Shown here in pieces: positions 1 through 9,219 of a stretch of DNA of 45,931 bases (position 1 is its first letter; each line of letters begins with the position of its first letter). Under the pieces are notes generated by a model. That model saw nothing but the letters and a program-made list of their open reading frames with translations. It was not told the DNA's origin and made no database searches. The position numbers and the translations under genes are program-made. Origin of the DNA: Coriobacteriia bacterium (GTDB taxonomy: Bacteria; Actinomycetota; Coriobacteriia; Anaerosomatales; PALSA-660); contig JAHEXP010000009.1 of assembly GCA_023252055.1 (NCBI GenBank), positions 1-45,931 on the forward strand, in the 5' to 3' direction.

Positions 1-512
1 TCGAAGATGCGCGGATCCGGCTTGTGAAGACCGTCGGCCGCGGAGCACACCACGGCGTCGATGAGAGCGCTCAGCCCAAGCCCGTCGAGGATCGAAGCGA
101 GCCGCGAGTCCCAGTTCGAGATGATGCCCACCGTCGTGCCGCCGGCGCGCAGGCGCTCGAAGGCTGGCGCGACGTCCGTGTACGCGCGCCATCTCTGCGA
201 TCGCCCGAAGGCGTCGTACACGGCGCGGGCGAGGACGGGCGCTTGTTCGTCCGGAAGTCCGAGGCGGCGGCACAACAGCGCATACATGCCCACCCAGACC
301 CCCGCGGCGCGTTCGTCGCTGGTCCAGAACGTGTCGTCCTCGCGGTAACGGTCCTCGTAGTAGTCGTCGACCATCGGGAGAAGCGATTCGATCTCCTCGA
401 TGGGCCGAGCGTGACCGGCCGCGACCAGGATCTCGGAACAGACCGCCGCGACGGACGGGTACGGATGGATCAGCGTGTTGCCGACGTCGAAGAAGACGGC
501 GTCGTATGACAC
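1..512 (-). CDS. HAD-superfamily hydrolase (partial, C-terminus outside window)
   Basis: The N-terminal 170 residues are present; the rest runs off the left edge. I translated it from a GTG at 512, which puts the nucleophile motif near residue 8 (FFDVGNTLI). Further motifs are IISNWDS (HAD motif II) and HKPDPRIF (motif III Lys), with a helical cap between motifs I and II, so subclass IA. The second Asp of the usual DxD motif is Gly here (DVGNT), as in some HAD-IA branches, so ordinary phosphatase activity is not assured. It lies 12 bp after the nitroreductase stop and is probably co-transcribed with it. No strong Shine-Dalgarno precedes the GTG, so the start is uncertain. Substrate unknown. 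Confidence 0.8.
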   Translation of the reverse strand, partial: MSYDAVFFDVGNTLIHPYPSVAAVCSEILVAAGHARPIEEIESLLPMVDDYYEDRYREDDTFWTSDERAAGVWVGMYALLCRRLGLPDEQAPVLARAVYDAFGRSQRWRAYTDVAPAFERLRAGGTTVGIISNWDSRLASILDGLGLSALIDAVVCSAADGLHKPDPRIF

Positions 513-524
513 GGCGGACGCCCG

Positions 525-1091
525 CTATCCGAGGTAGGTTGCGATGGTTTCGAGCCGGCCCGGGTCGTTCGGGACCTCTGCGGGATGCCCGACGAGAACG
601 AGCGAGACGATCTCGCGGTCCTGACCGATCCCGAGCAGCGACGAGAGCTTGTCGCGCACCCAGAAGGCGAAGGTGAGGTTGCAGCATGCGAGGCCCTCGG
701 CGGTAGCCGCGAGCATGAGGTTCTGGACGGCCCCGCCGGTCGACATGTACTCGTTGATACGGGACAGGTCATCATCGGAACACGGCACGGTGACGGCGAT
801 CACCACAGGCGCGCCCCCGAGGCTCGCGAAGAAGTGCTCAGCCTGCGCGAGCCGGCTGGGCGGCAGCACGTCGAGGTACTCCTGCAGATGGACCGTGGAC
901 AGCGCGGTGATCTCGCACACCGCGTCGCGCGTGGCACCGGTGGCGACGTGGAAACGCCAAGGCTGCGCGTTGTAGGGCGAAGGGGCGGCGCCTGCCGCTG
1001 CTACGAGGCGCTCGAGAACGGCGTGGTCGACCTCAGCGCCGTCGTAATCACGGACCGAGCGGCGGGTGCGGATCGCTTCGTAGAGTTCCAT
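525..1091 (-). CDS. Nitroreductase-family FMN oxidoreductase
   Basis: A complete 188-aa protein of typical size for the family. The N-terminal RTRRSVRDY is the FMN-phosphate-binding signature, followed by SPYNAQPW, a substrate/FMN-contact region. The family reduces nitro groups, quinones, flavins or other small molecules with NAD(P)H through a ping-pong FMN mechanism, usually as a cytoplasmic dimer; the substrate cannot be read from sequence. The ATG follows GAGGGAGAACC, a good ribosome site. It follows the STAS-HATPase gene by about 146 bp and is 12 bp ahead of the HAD gene, so it may be the distal part of the sigma-54 run or have its own promoter; no clear -35/-10 was seen. Confidence 0.88.
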   Translation of the reverse strand: MELYEAIRTRRSVRDYDGAEVDHAVLERLVAAAGAAPSPYNAQPWRFHVATGATRDAVCEITALSTVHLQEYLDVLPPSRLAQAEHFFASLGGAPVVIAVTVPCSDDDLSRINEYMSTGGAVQNLMLAATAEGLACCNLTFAFWVRDKLSSLLGIGQDREIVSLVLVGHPAEVPNDPGRLETIATYLG

Positions 1092-1237
1092 GGTTCTCCC
1101 TCAGAGAGGCTGCGTTCTCGATGGTACCGCATGCCCGTACGGGACGGAACGCGTGGAACCGTGCGAACGGCGCTCGAGGACAGCCGGTCCACGCGGCCGC
1201 TGCCACCATGCGCGCCGCAACGAGGGGTACGAGCGGC

Positions 1238-2014
1238 CTACGCGGTCGCGACCCTGCGCTTGCCGAGCAGCACGTCGGTGCCGCCGCCGGCGGAAGGCCG
1301 GAACTCGACCGCGTCCATGAGCGCGCGCATGAACAGAACGCCACGGCCGCTCGGAGCGAACGTGTCATGGCTCACCGGCGGGACACCGTCGTAGCCACAA
1401 CCGCTATCGGAGATGACCACGTCGACGTGCTCCGGGTAGGCGCGCACCTCGACCCCCACGATGTCGCTCGGCCCGCGGGGCGACCCATGCCTCACCGCGT
1501 TGGCGAGCGCCTCACCGACCGCCACCTTGATGTCGAAGATCGCCGACTCGTTGAGGCCGAGCGGGGCAACGATCTCGGCGACCCGGGCGCGTGCGGCCGA
1601 CATATGGCTGACCTCGGCAGGGAACTCGAACGACTCCGCCCACAGCGGACCGATGTGGCGGCCGTCGCGGACTCGCGCCGCCAACGCCTCCTCGATGGAG
1701 GGAGCAACGGAAACCGAGGGCGCCACTCCGATGAGGCCGGCCAACTCGAGGATTCGGGCGACATCCGCGTTCGCGCCGGCGAGGGCGAGGGTTCCCGAGA
1801 CCGGTTGAAGGCGCCGGTCCGCCCATATGACGAAACCCAGAGCCGACGAGTCCATATACTCGACGCCCTCCAAGTCCAGCACGATGCTTTCGTAGCCGTC
1901 GCTCAACGCCGCGTCCATGGCGTCCCGAACGCTCGGGACGCTCTCACTGTCGAAATCGCCTTCGACGCGCAGGATGCACGCGTCGGCGTCCGGCCGGTCC
2001 GTAACCTTCAGCAC
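1238..2014 (-). CDS. STAS-HATPase fusion: anti-sigma antagonist joined to serine kinase
   Basis: A partner-switching protein of 258 aa with both halves in one chain. Residues 1-110 are a STAS domain (SpoIIAA/RsbV type) with the phospho-acceptor loop YMDSSALGF, the likely acceptor being the second Ser (about S57). Residues 125-258 are a GHKL/HATPase domain (SpoIIAB/RsbW type) with N-box EALANAVRHG, G1 box DSGCGYD and G2 box GRGVLFM. Normally the kinase phosphorylates a separate antagonist and binds a sigma factor or other target. Here substrate and kinase are covalently linked. I chose the GTG at 2014 because GAGG lies 5 nt upstream and the STAS fold starts there; an upstream GTG at 2089 has no ribosome site. 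No SigB/SigF-type gene is in the window, so the target is unknown. Confidence 0.85.
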   Translation of the reverse strand: MLKVTDRPDADACILRVEGDFDSESVPSVRDAMDAALSDGYESIVLDLEGVEYMDSSALGFVIWADRRLQPVSGTLALAGANADVARILELAGLIGVAPSVSVAPSIEEALAARVRDGRHIGPLWAESFEFPAEVSHMSAARARVAEIVAPLGLNESAIFDIKVAVGEALANAVRHGSPRGPSDIVGVEVRAYPEHVDVVISDSGCGYDGVPPVSHDTFAPSGRGVLFMRALMDAVEFRPSAGGGTDVLLGKRRVATA

Positions 2015-2147
2015 ATCGACCTCGTTTGTGTCTCGGATCGGAAGAACTCCGCTCCGTTGCTGTCTACCCCCGATGTCCCGATGCGACACCCACGGAAGCG
2101 TACGGGCGTCAGGCTTCCGTCGAGCGGCAGCAGGGAGGGGTGAGCGG

Positions 2148-2867
2148 TCAGCCGCCCTGGAGCGGGACGATCCGGGCCACGAACGACGTCACGAGAGGCA
2201 GCGTCCCCGTGAGCAGCAGCAGACCGAACACGACGAGTACCGCGCCCCCCGCCCGGGACACCGCCACCGAGTGCCGCTGCAGCCACGTCAGAAGAGGCGT
2301 GAGCCTTCCCAGGAACACGGCGAAGAGCACGAACGGCACCGCGAGCCCGAGCGAGTACGAGACCAGCAGCAGCGCACCGGAGACGAGGCTCGTGCCGGAA
2401 CCGGCGAGTACGAGTATCGAGCCCAACACCGGCCCGACGCAGGGGGTCCATCCGAAGGCGAACGCTGCACCCAGCGCCGGCGCTGTCCACACGCCGTGGC
2501 CGCGTGCGAGGGCCGGGTCCATGCGCACCTCGCGATACAGGCCCGGGATACGCACGACGCCGAGCATGATCACCCCGAAGACGAGCACGGCGAGTCCGGC
2601 CACGCGGCTCAGCGTCGCTCGGTAGGGCGCCAGCGCCATACCGAGTACCGATGCTGTCGAGCCCAGGACGATGAACACAGCGCTGAACCCGGCCACGAAC
2701 AGCAGCGCCGAGCGAACGAGCGCCCACGATCGGTCGTGCCCGGTCCGCGTACCGGAAACACTTGCAAGGAACGAGACGTAGCCGGGGACCATCGGCAGGA
2801 CGCAGGGCGATACGAACGAGATGAGGCCCGCGACGAAAGCGGCACCGAAACCGACGCCAGCGATCAC
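2148..2867 (-). CDS. ccdA: CcdA-family thiol-disulfide transporter
   Basis: A polytopic membrane protein of 239 aa, the usual CcdA length (DsbD transmembrane domain family). It passes reducing equivalents from cytoplasmic thioredoxin to extracytoplasmic thiols. The two hallmark cysteines are in SPCVLPMVPGY (C22) and GWTPCVGPV (C143), with about six hydrophobic helices. The start is the GTG at 2867, preceded by GGGAGG at 4 nt; a longer reading upstream is basic and unlike the family. It follows the HMA gene by 73 bp. Because that neighbour is a soluble Cys metal-binding protein and no cytochrome c assembly gene is visible, a role in envelope thiol or metal-thiol maintenance is as likely as cytochrome c maturation. 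Confidence 0.88.
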   Translation of the reverse strand: MIAGVGFGAAFVAGLISFVSPCVLPMVPGYVSFLASVSGTRTGHDRSWALVRSALLFVAGFSAVFIVLGSTASVLGMALAPYRATLSRVAGLAVLVFGVIMLGVVRIPGLYREVRMDPALARGHGVWTAPALGAAFAFGWTPCVGPVLGSILVLAGSGTSLVSGALLLVSYSLGLAVPFVLFAVFLGRLTPLLTWLQRHSVAVSRAGGAVLVVFGLLLLTGTLPLVTSFVARIVPLQGG

Positions 2868-2940
2868 TCGGCCTCCCCCGCGCTCGATGCCTGCTCGCAC
2901 CAGCGGACGCGCTCCGCGGTGCGGCGGACAGGTGGTGGTG

Positions 2941-3162
2941 TCAGGCCGCTTCCGCGCCGTAGCCGGCACGGACCACCGCTGCGATCAGATCGTCGACGGT
3001 GACCTCGTCAGGACGGTACTCGACGTCGGTCATGCCGGTGCGGAAGTCAGAGGCCGCCGACACGACGCCGGCGACATCCTCAAGCTCCATCTGGACGAGC
3101 ATCGAGCATGACTGGCAGTGGAGGCCGGTCGTGCGCAGACGTGCGGTGGCGACATCAGACAT
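2941..3162 (-). CDS. HMA-domain metal-binding protein (CopZ-like)
   Basis: A 73-aa protein made of one heavy-metal-associated ferredoxin-like domain. The metal loop is GLHCQSC (C16, C19), a variant of GMxCxxC with Leu-His in place of Met-Thr. The C-terminal part (VDDLIAAVVRAGYGA) matches the last helix and strand of the fold. Family members carry Cu(I) or related soft metals to P-type ATPases or regulators; no ATPase is adjacent here. The ATG follows AAGGAG at 7 nt. It sits between the zinc-ribbon membrane gene and ccdA. The His in the loop could alter metal preference, so copper is only the default guess. Confidence 0.87.
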   Translation of the reverse strand: MSDVATARLRTTGLHCQSCSMLVQMELEDVAGVVSAASDFRTGMTDVEYRPDEVTVDDLIAAVVRAGYGAEAA

Positions 3163-3204
3163 CGAATGCTCCTTCGCGGTTCCCGGCCATCAGACAGGCC
3201 GACA

Positions 3205-3247
3205 CGATATCGATACTACCCCAGGCGCGCGAACGTCCGCGATATCG
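3205..3247. promoter_or_regulatory. Two CGATATCG palindromes flanking a candidate -10 upstream of the HMA gene
   Basis: The 8-bp palindrome CGATATCG occurs at 3205-3212 and again at 3240-3247; the second is the core of a perfect 12-bp palindrome, CGCGATATCGCG (3238-3249). The centres are 35 bp apart. Between them, on the minus strand, is TAGTAT (3218-3213), a possible -10 for the HMA-ccdA genes, but no good -35 accompanies it. The pair resembles twin operator sites; the regulator is unknown. Confidence 0.35.
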
Positions 3248-3278
3248 CGACGGGGGCAGTCCCTGTGCGGACCGGGGC

Positions 3279-3629
3279 TCAGGTTCGGTCGAGGCTCCCG
3301 TTCGGGGGCGACCACGCGCGCAGCTCTGCGCCGCAATACGGGCACAAACGCCACTCGCTCTGGATGGAATGACCGCACGACCAGCAGGACACGTAGCGCG
3401 CGACATCGTCGGGCGTGTCCCGGGAGTCGCGCGCGATGAGGAACCACGTGATCGCGACGATCACGAACAGCGAGACGAGCGGGAGCGCCCACCCGAGCAT
3501 CGACCCCGGGCCGCCGATGAGCGCACGGCCGGCCGGAGCGAGTGTCACGACGAGGAACCCGATGGCAAGGGCGCCCGCGAGCAGCCCCACAAAGGAGATC
3601 AGTCGCTTGCGGTAGTGCCCGTCATCCAT
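3279..3629 (-). CDS. Small membrane protein with C-terminal zinc ribbon
   Basis: A 116-aa protein with two predicted membrane helices (about residues 10-30 and 44-67) and a short linker. The C-terminal zinc ribbon has ligands CWSC (C82, C85) and CPYC (C96, C99), inferred to face the cytoplasm. The basic N-terminus fits an N-in topology. No named family is recognised. AGGAGAGG lies just before the ATG. It is the first gene after the sigma-54 promoter at 3671-3688, with a predicted leader of about 31 nt, so it is the most direct candidate target of the neighbouring sigma-54 system. A membrane-anchored zinc ribbon could bind metal, sense thiol state or act as an assembly partner; none of this is shown by sequence alone. 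Confidence 0.8.
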   Translation of the reverse strand: MDDGHYRKRLISFVGLLAGALAIGFLVVTLAPAGRALIGGPGSMLGWALPLVSLFVIVAITWFLIARDSRDTPDDVARYVSCWSCGHSIQSEWRLCPYCGAELRAWSPPNGSLDRT

Positions 3630-3670
3630 CGCCTCTCCTGCCCTCGCGGAGCCGTGCCCCGCGCACAGAG

Positions 3671-3688
3671 GTGCAAGGGATGTGCCAA
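3671..3688 (-). promoter_or_regulatory. Sigma-54 promoter, near-consensus
   Basis: On the minus strand the sequence reads TTGGCACATCCCTTGCAC: a -24 element TTGGCAC and a -12 element TTGCA with GG and GC exactly 10 nt apart, against the consensus YTGGCACG-N4-TTGCW. It lies between the NtrC-type activator stop and the zinc-ribbon gene; the predicted start of transcription is near 3661. An inverted repeat GAGAC-CGA-GTCTC at 3726-3738, about 70 bp upstream, could be an activator site, though that is close for an enhancer. Confidence 0.8.
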
Positions 3689-3719
3689 AGGGCGAGGTCA
3701 GCGGGATGCGGGGGCTGGG

Positions 3720-5072
<1,353 letters not shown>

Positions 5073-5088
5073 GAGGACCTCTTCCTTG

Positions 5089-6600
5089 CTACTGGATGGC
5101 CGGGAGCCAGACCGTGAACGCGGTCCCGGTCCCCTGCTCGCTGGTGACTTCCATGTGGCCGTCGTGGTCGTCCACGATGCGGTGGACGATGGTCAGACCC
5201 AACCCGGTCCCGTCGTCGCGCGTCGACACGAACGGGTCGAACACCTTGGGCAACACGTCCGCCGGGATCCCGGCGCCGGTGTCGGTGAAACGGATGAACA
5301 CGAATCCGTTCTCACTCCCGGTCTCGATGCTCAGCGTACCGCCCCCGGGCATCGCCTGCACGGCGTTGCTGATCAGGTTCACGAACACCTGCTTGAGTTG
5401 CTCCGGATCCGCCATGACCTCCGGAACGTCGGCCTGATAGCGCTCGATCACGTCGACGCGAGCGCGCGTGGCGAACGTGTGCGAGAAGAGCGCGACGTCC
5501 TCAAGCACTTGCGCGACGGCCACAGGGCGCATCGTCGGCGCCGCGGGGCGTCCGAAGTCCAGCAGCGCTTTGATGACGCGGTCGAGCCGGTCGATCTCCT
5601 GCTTGATGACCTGGGCGGCGCCGCTGACGCGCTCTCGGTTGCACTCGGAATCCTCCATGAGCTGCACCGATGCCCGGATGATGCCCAGGGGGTTGCGGAC
5701 CTCGTGCGCCACACCCGCGGTCAGCTCGCCGAGCGCGGCCAGACGGTCGGCTCGGATGAGCTGCTCGGTCAGCGCCTTGACGTCGGACACGTCCTCGATC
5801 GTGACAACGGCGCCGAGCTTGCGCCCGCCGACGTCCCGCATCCGCGACACCGACGCCTGCGCATGCACGATCTTGCCGGCGTTGGTCACCAGGCGCACGT
5901 CCCTGAGCGTTCGCGGGCTCCGGCCGTCCAGCACCTTGCGGACGTCCTGCGTGAGGCCGCCATCGTCTTTGAACGCCGTCTCGAGCGGTCGCGCCACCGT
6001 CATCTCCTCGCCGATCCCGAGGATGCGCTCGGCTGCCGGGTTCAGCGTCGCGACCGAGATGTCCGGGCCCACGGTGACGACGCCTGACGTCACGGAGCGA
6101 AGGATCGACTGCGAGTAGCTCTGCGCCGCTTTGAGCTGCACCGCCCGCTCCTCCAAGGAGAGGTACGCGTCCTCGAGCCGGGCGGACACCTGCCGCACTT
6201 CGCGCGTCTGCTTCTCCTCCAGGTCGCGCAGGCGTCCGAACAAGACGCCCATGACGAGGTACATCACGAGTTCGAGCCAGTCGTCGACCACCAGTCCGAA
6301 GAGCTTGTCGCCGACCGGCTGGGCGTAGGGCGCGTACAGCAGAGCCGAGGCGACAGCGGTGAGCAGGCCGCCCCGCACGCCGAACACGAACGCCGCATAC
6401 AGGATCGGGATGTAGTAGAGGCGGCGGTAGAAGTCGTGGTAGTCCGCCGAGCCCGCTGAAGGGCCGGTGAAAGTGTGAAGAGCGGTGATCACTACCAGCA
6501 TCGAGGCGATGACCAGGATGTCGCGCAGGCGCCGCCCGCGTTCGGCGGCCGCCGCGTCCTGAGGATCAGAGAGTGCTCGCGTCGTGAGTCTCAGGGGCAT
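5089..6600 (-). CDS. Membrane PAS sensor histidine kinase (NtrB/AtoS-like)
   Basis: 503 aa. Three or four hydrophobic segments lie between about residues 27 and 122, then a coiled-coil linker (125-160), a PAS domain (about 163-280), a HisKA dimerisation domain with AHEVRNPLG (H299) and an HATPase domain with N-box VNLISNAVQ (N408/N412), G1 DTGAGIP and G2 GTGLGL (464-469). The H-box form HEVRNPL is typical of kinases paired with NtrC-type activators. Its ATG abuts the rpoN stop (TAGATG) and its stop is 16 bp before the response regulator, so the three are surely one operon. The membrane part has almost no large outer domain, which suggests sensing in the membrane or through the PAS domain. Confidence 0.94.
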   Translation of the reverse strand: MPLRLTTRALSDPQDAAAAERGRRLRDILVIASMLVVITALHTFTGPSAGSADYHDFYRRLYYIPILYAAFVFGVRGGLLTAVASALLYAPYAQPVGDKLFGLVVDDWLELVMYLVMGVLFGRLRDLEEKQTREVRQVSARLEDAYLSLEERAVQLKAAQSYSQSILRSVTSGVVTVGPDISVATLNPAAERILGIGEEMTVARPLETAFKDDGGLTQDVRKVLDGRSPRTLRDVRLVTNAGKIVHAQASVSRMRDVGGRKLGAVVTIEDVSDVKALTEQLIRADRLAALGELTAGVAHEVRNPLGIIRASVQLMEDSECNRERVSGAAQVIKQEIDRLDRVIKALLDFGRPAAPTMRPVAVAQVLEDVALFSHTFATRARVDVIERYQADVPEVMADPEQLKQVFVNLISNAVQAMPGGGTLSIETGSENGFVFIRFTDTGAGIPADVLPKVFDPFVSTRDDGTGLGLTIVHRIVDDHDGHMEVTSEQGTGTAFTVWLPAIQ

Positions 6601-7989
6601 CTAGCGCCGCTTCCGCGCCCACGACGGCTCGATGCCGAGCTCCTCGCGGTACTTGGCGACCGTGCGGCGCGCCACCGGGATCCCCTCCTCGCTCAGCAGG
6701 TCCGCCAAGCGTTGGTCCGACAGCGGCCGGGCGGCATCCTCTCCGGTCAGGATGTCGCGCAACCTGGCCTTTACGGTGGTGGACGCGACGTCCATCCCGG
6801 TGGAGGTCCGGTACCCGCCGGAGAAGAAGTGCTTGAGTTCGAACATGCCGTACGGCGTTGCCATGTACTTGCCTGTCACGCCGCGGCTCACGGTCGAGAG
6901 GTGCACGCCGATCTCGACGGCGACATCCTCGAGCCTCAGCGGACGCAGAGGGCCCTTGCCGTCGTCAAAGAACTCGTGCTGCACGTCGAGGATGATCTCA
7001 GCGATACGGCTCACGGTGTCCTTGCGCCGGTCGACGTTACGGATGAACGCCTCCGCCGAGCGGATGTGGTCCTTCAGGTAACGCACCGTCTCTGCATCGG
7101 CAGGAGCACCGACCCGCAAGAGCGAGCGGTACTTGGTCGAGATGCGCAGTGTGGGAACGGCGTCCGAGTTCGGGATGATGACCCATCCGTCCTCGAACCG
7201 TCGCAGGGTGACGTCGGGGACGATGTAGCCGGGCGACGGACCCGGTGAGAACGCCCCGGCGGGACGCGGGTTCAGCTGGCGCAGGAGTTCCACGAGACGG
7301 CGCACCTCGGCCTCGTCCACCCGAAGGGCCCGCGCAACCTTGCGGAAGTGGCTGCCCGCGATGTCATCCAGGTAGCACTCGGCGATCTTGATCACGAGCG
7401 GCTCGTCGATCGACAGGTAGTCGAGCTGGATCTTGAGCGCTTCGGGGAGCCCACGAGCGCCTACCCCCGGCGGGTCGAGCTGCTGAACGACCTTCAGCGC
7501 ACGCTCGGCGGTGGCGACATCGGTACCGGAGATCTGCGCTATCTCCTCGAACTTCACGCAGAAGAAGCCGTCGCCATCCAGAGAGCCGACGATCGCGCGG
7601 GCGGCGCGGGCCTCCTCTTCCGTGAGACTCATCATGGCGAGCTGCTGTTCAAGGTAATCGCCGAACGATTGGACCGAGCCCACGTAGTCTTCGGTGCTCG
7701 AGGTCTCGGCGTCGGGATCCCGCGGCACCACCGGTTCTGAGGAGTCGAGCTCGGCATACTGATCGAGCCATTCGTCCCAGCTGCGGTCGTCCTCTTCCGC
7801 CTCCTCGGCGCGCTCCTCTTCGGGCGCTTCCTCGAACTCGTCCAGCTCGAGTACCGGGTTCTCCAGCAGTTCCGTCTCAACGAGCGTCTGCAGCTCGGCG
7901 ATCGGCATGGCGAGGATGCTCAGCCCCTGGTAGACCTGCGGGGAGAGCGTGACCTTCTGCCTGAGATCGGGGCGTTGCTGCAGATCCAT
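6601..7989 (-). CDS. rpoN: RNA polymerase sigma-54 factor RpoN
   Basis: 462 aa from the ATG at 7989, preceded by AGGAG at 5 nt; the longer reading to 8070 adds a non-family tail. Region I begins MDLQQRPDLRQKVTLSPQ and has the LELLENP-like repeat ELLENPVLELDE, followed by an acidic linker (about residues 50-80). The core-binding and helix-turn-helix regions follow, and the RpoN box ARRTVAKYRE is at 440-449. The factor directs polymerase to -24/-12 promoters and needs an AAA+ activator to melt DNA. It heads an operon with a kinase and an NtrC-type activator. A GATAAT at about 8045 (minus strand) is a possible -10. Sigma-54 is generally regarded as missing from most Actinobacteria, which makes it notable if the taxonomic guess holds. 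Confidence 0.97.
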   Translation of the reverse strand: MDLQQRPDLRQKVTLSPQVYQGLSILAMPIAELQTLVETELLENPVLELDEFEEAPEEERAEEAEEDDRSWDEWLDQYAELDSSEPVVPRDPDAETSSTEDYVGSVQSFGDYLEQQLAMMSLTEEEARAARAIVGSLDGDGFFCVKFEEIAQISGTDVATAERALKVVQQLDPPGVGARGLPEALKIQLDYLSIDEPLVIKIAECYLDDIAGSHFRKVARALRVDEAEVRRLVELLRQLNPRPAGAFSPGPSPGYIVPDVTLRRFEDGWVIIPNSDAVPTLRISTKYRSLLRVGAPADAETVRYLKDHIRSAEAFIRNVDRRKDTVSRIAEIILDVQHEFFDDGKGPLRPLRLEDVAVEIGVHLSTVSRGVTGKYMATPYGMFELKHFFSGGYRTSTGMDVASTTVKARLRDILTGEDAARPLSDQRLADLLSEEGIPVARRTVAKYREELGIEPSWARKRR

Positions 7990-8093
7990 GACACTCCTGA
8001 CGGTTCCGCGGCGCCGGTGCGCGCTGCACGCGGGTACGGCCCCATTATCCCCGATTGGAGCCCCGGACACCTACAACCGGTCCAGCTCCACAT

Positions 8094-9071
8094 TCAGACG
8101 GCGGGTGGCAGTCCCGCTGGCTCCTGCGACCCCACCCGGCGACGCGCCATCAACTGCGGCACCTGAGCCACCACGACCGCTGCGAGCACCAGAGCGCCAC
8201 CGGCCAGCTGCAGAGGACTCAGGGGCGAGTAGAGGGCCGGTATCAGATAGGTCCCCACCCCGGCTAGGACGGGCTCGAGCGTCGCCGTGATACTGGCCTT
8301 GGTCGCATCGATGTGGTGGAGCGCGGTCAGGAACGCACCGAACGGTACGACCGTGCTGAGAAGCGCCATCACCGACACCGCCGCGAGACGTGTCGGATCC
8401 GACAACATCTTCAGGATCGATGCCGGTCCGCCCAGCCACAGCAGCCAGAACAGGGCTGCGAAGCCGAGTCCGTACGTGAGCAGCGTCCACGGGGAGAAGC
8501 GCGGCGCCGCGTACTTGCCCATCACGGTGTAGAAGGCGAAGAAGACGGCCGAGGCGAGCCCCCATCCTATCCCTGCAGCGGAGACGCTGAGGCCCGCCCC
8601 TCCTATGGCGCCCACCATCAGCGCGCATCCCGTGATCGACAGGGCCACGCCCACCGGCAACGCCCAAGTGAGACGCTCACCGAGCGCGAGGACCGACACG
8701 GCGAGCACCAGGATCGGGGCCAGGTACTCGAGCAGGATCGCCGTGGGCACATTGGTGAGACGGATGGTGGCGAAGTAGGTGAAGTGGACGGCCGCGAGGC
8801 CGAGTACTCCGAAGACCGCGAGGAACGGGATGTCGCGGGCCTGCACGCGTAGTTCGCGCCTGCGGAACAGTCCGAGGTAGGCGAACAGCATCGCGGCCGC
8901 GATCACCGCTCTGGCGCCCGACAGCACGGCCGGGTCGACCTCGGCGCCCGTTGTCACGAACAGCCACTTGGCCGTCAGCCCACCGGCCGCCCATCCAGCG
9001 GCGGCCAGCACCGCCAGCAGGTAACCGCGCGTCGGGTGCGCCGTCACCACGCCTGCGCCCGCGTTCGCCAC
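8094..9071 (-). CDS. EamA/DMT-family transporter
   Basis: About 325 aa with ten predicted membrane helices in two five-helix EamA repeats, for example GYLLAVLAAAGWAAGG at the start of the first and IGWGLASAVFFAFYTVMGKY at the start of the second. The family exports amino acids, drugs or metabolites or imports various solutes; the substrate is not predictable. I placed the start at the GTG at 9071 because a GGGGGAG precedes it and because a reading back to 9176 would run through the csoR promoter and operator. A GTG at about 9050 is also possible. It is divergent from the CsoR/CstR-type gene and could share its operator. The rpoN gene follows after 104 bp. Confidence 0.85.
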   Translation of the reverse strand: MANAGAGVVTAHPTRGYLLAVLAAAGWAAGGLTAKWLFVTTGAEVDPAVLSGARAVIAAAMLFAYLGLFRRRELRVQARDIPFLAVFGVLGLAAVHFTYFATIRLTNVPTAILLEYLAPILVLAVSVLALGERLTWALPVGVALSITGCALMVGAIGGAGLSVSAAGIGWGLASAVFFAFYTVMGKYAAPRFSPWTLLTYGLGFAALFWLLWLGGPASILKMLSDPTRLAAVSVMALLSTVVPFGAFLTALHHIDATKASITATLEPVLAGVGTYLIPALYSPLSPLQLAGGALVLAAVVVAQVPQLMARRRVGSQEPAGLPPAV

Positions 9072-9140
9072 ATCTCCCCCGTCTCCCCCGGAATGCCACC
9101 AACCCCCTCGTTCCGCGCCGGCCTGCATTGCGGAGAACGC

Positions 9141-9170
9141 TTGAGGCGCGATACCCCCCGAGGGTATGAT
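9141..9170 (+). promoter_or_regulatory. Promoter of the CsoR/CstR-type gene with overlapping operator
   Basis: A -35 TTGAGG (9141-9146) and a -10 TATGAT (9165-9170) are separated by 18 bp. Inside the spacer and reaching the -10 is the inverted repeat ATACCC-CCCGA-GGGTAT (9151-9167), which has the form of CsoR/CstR operators (ATACCC...GGGTAT). Binding there would block polymerase, so the regulator should repress itself and perhaps the divergent EamA gene. Confidence 0.8.
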
Positions 9171-9219
9171 CGTCACAACGTACAGGGCGCAACTTTACCG
9201 CTCGCCCAAGGAGGCCGCA

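Noticed and set aside
1100-1237. Possible terminator or operator before the nitroreductase gene
   Set aside because: Only short imperfect repeats (GTAC...GTAC) were found.
9072-9176. Extended N-terminus for the EamA transporter
   Set aside because: It would run through the CsoR/CstR operator and promoter and adds a Gly-rich tail unlike the family.
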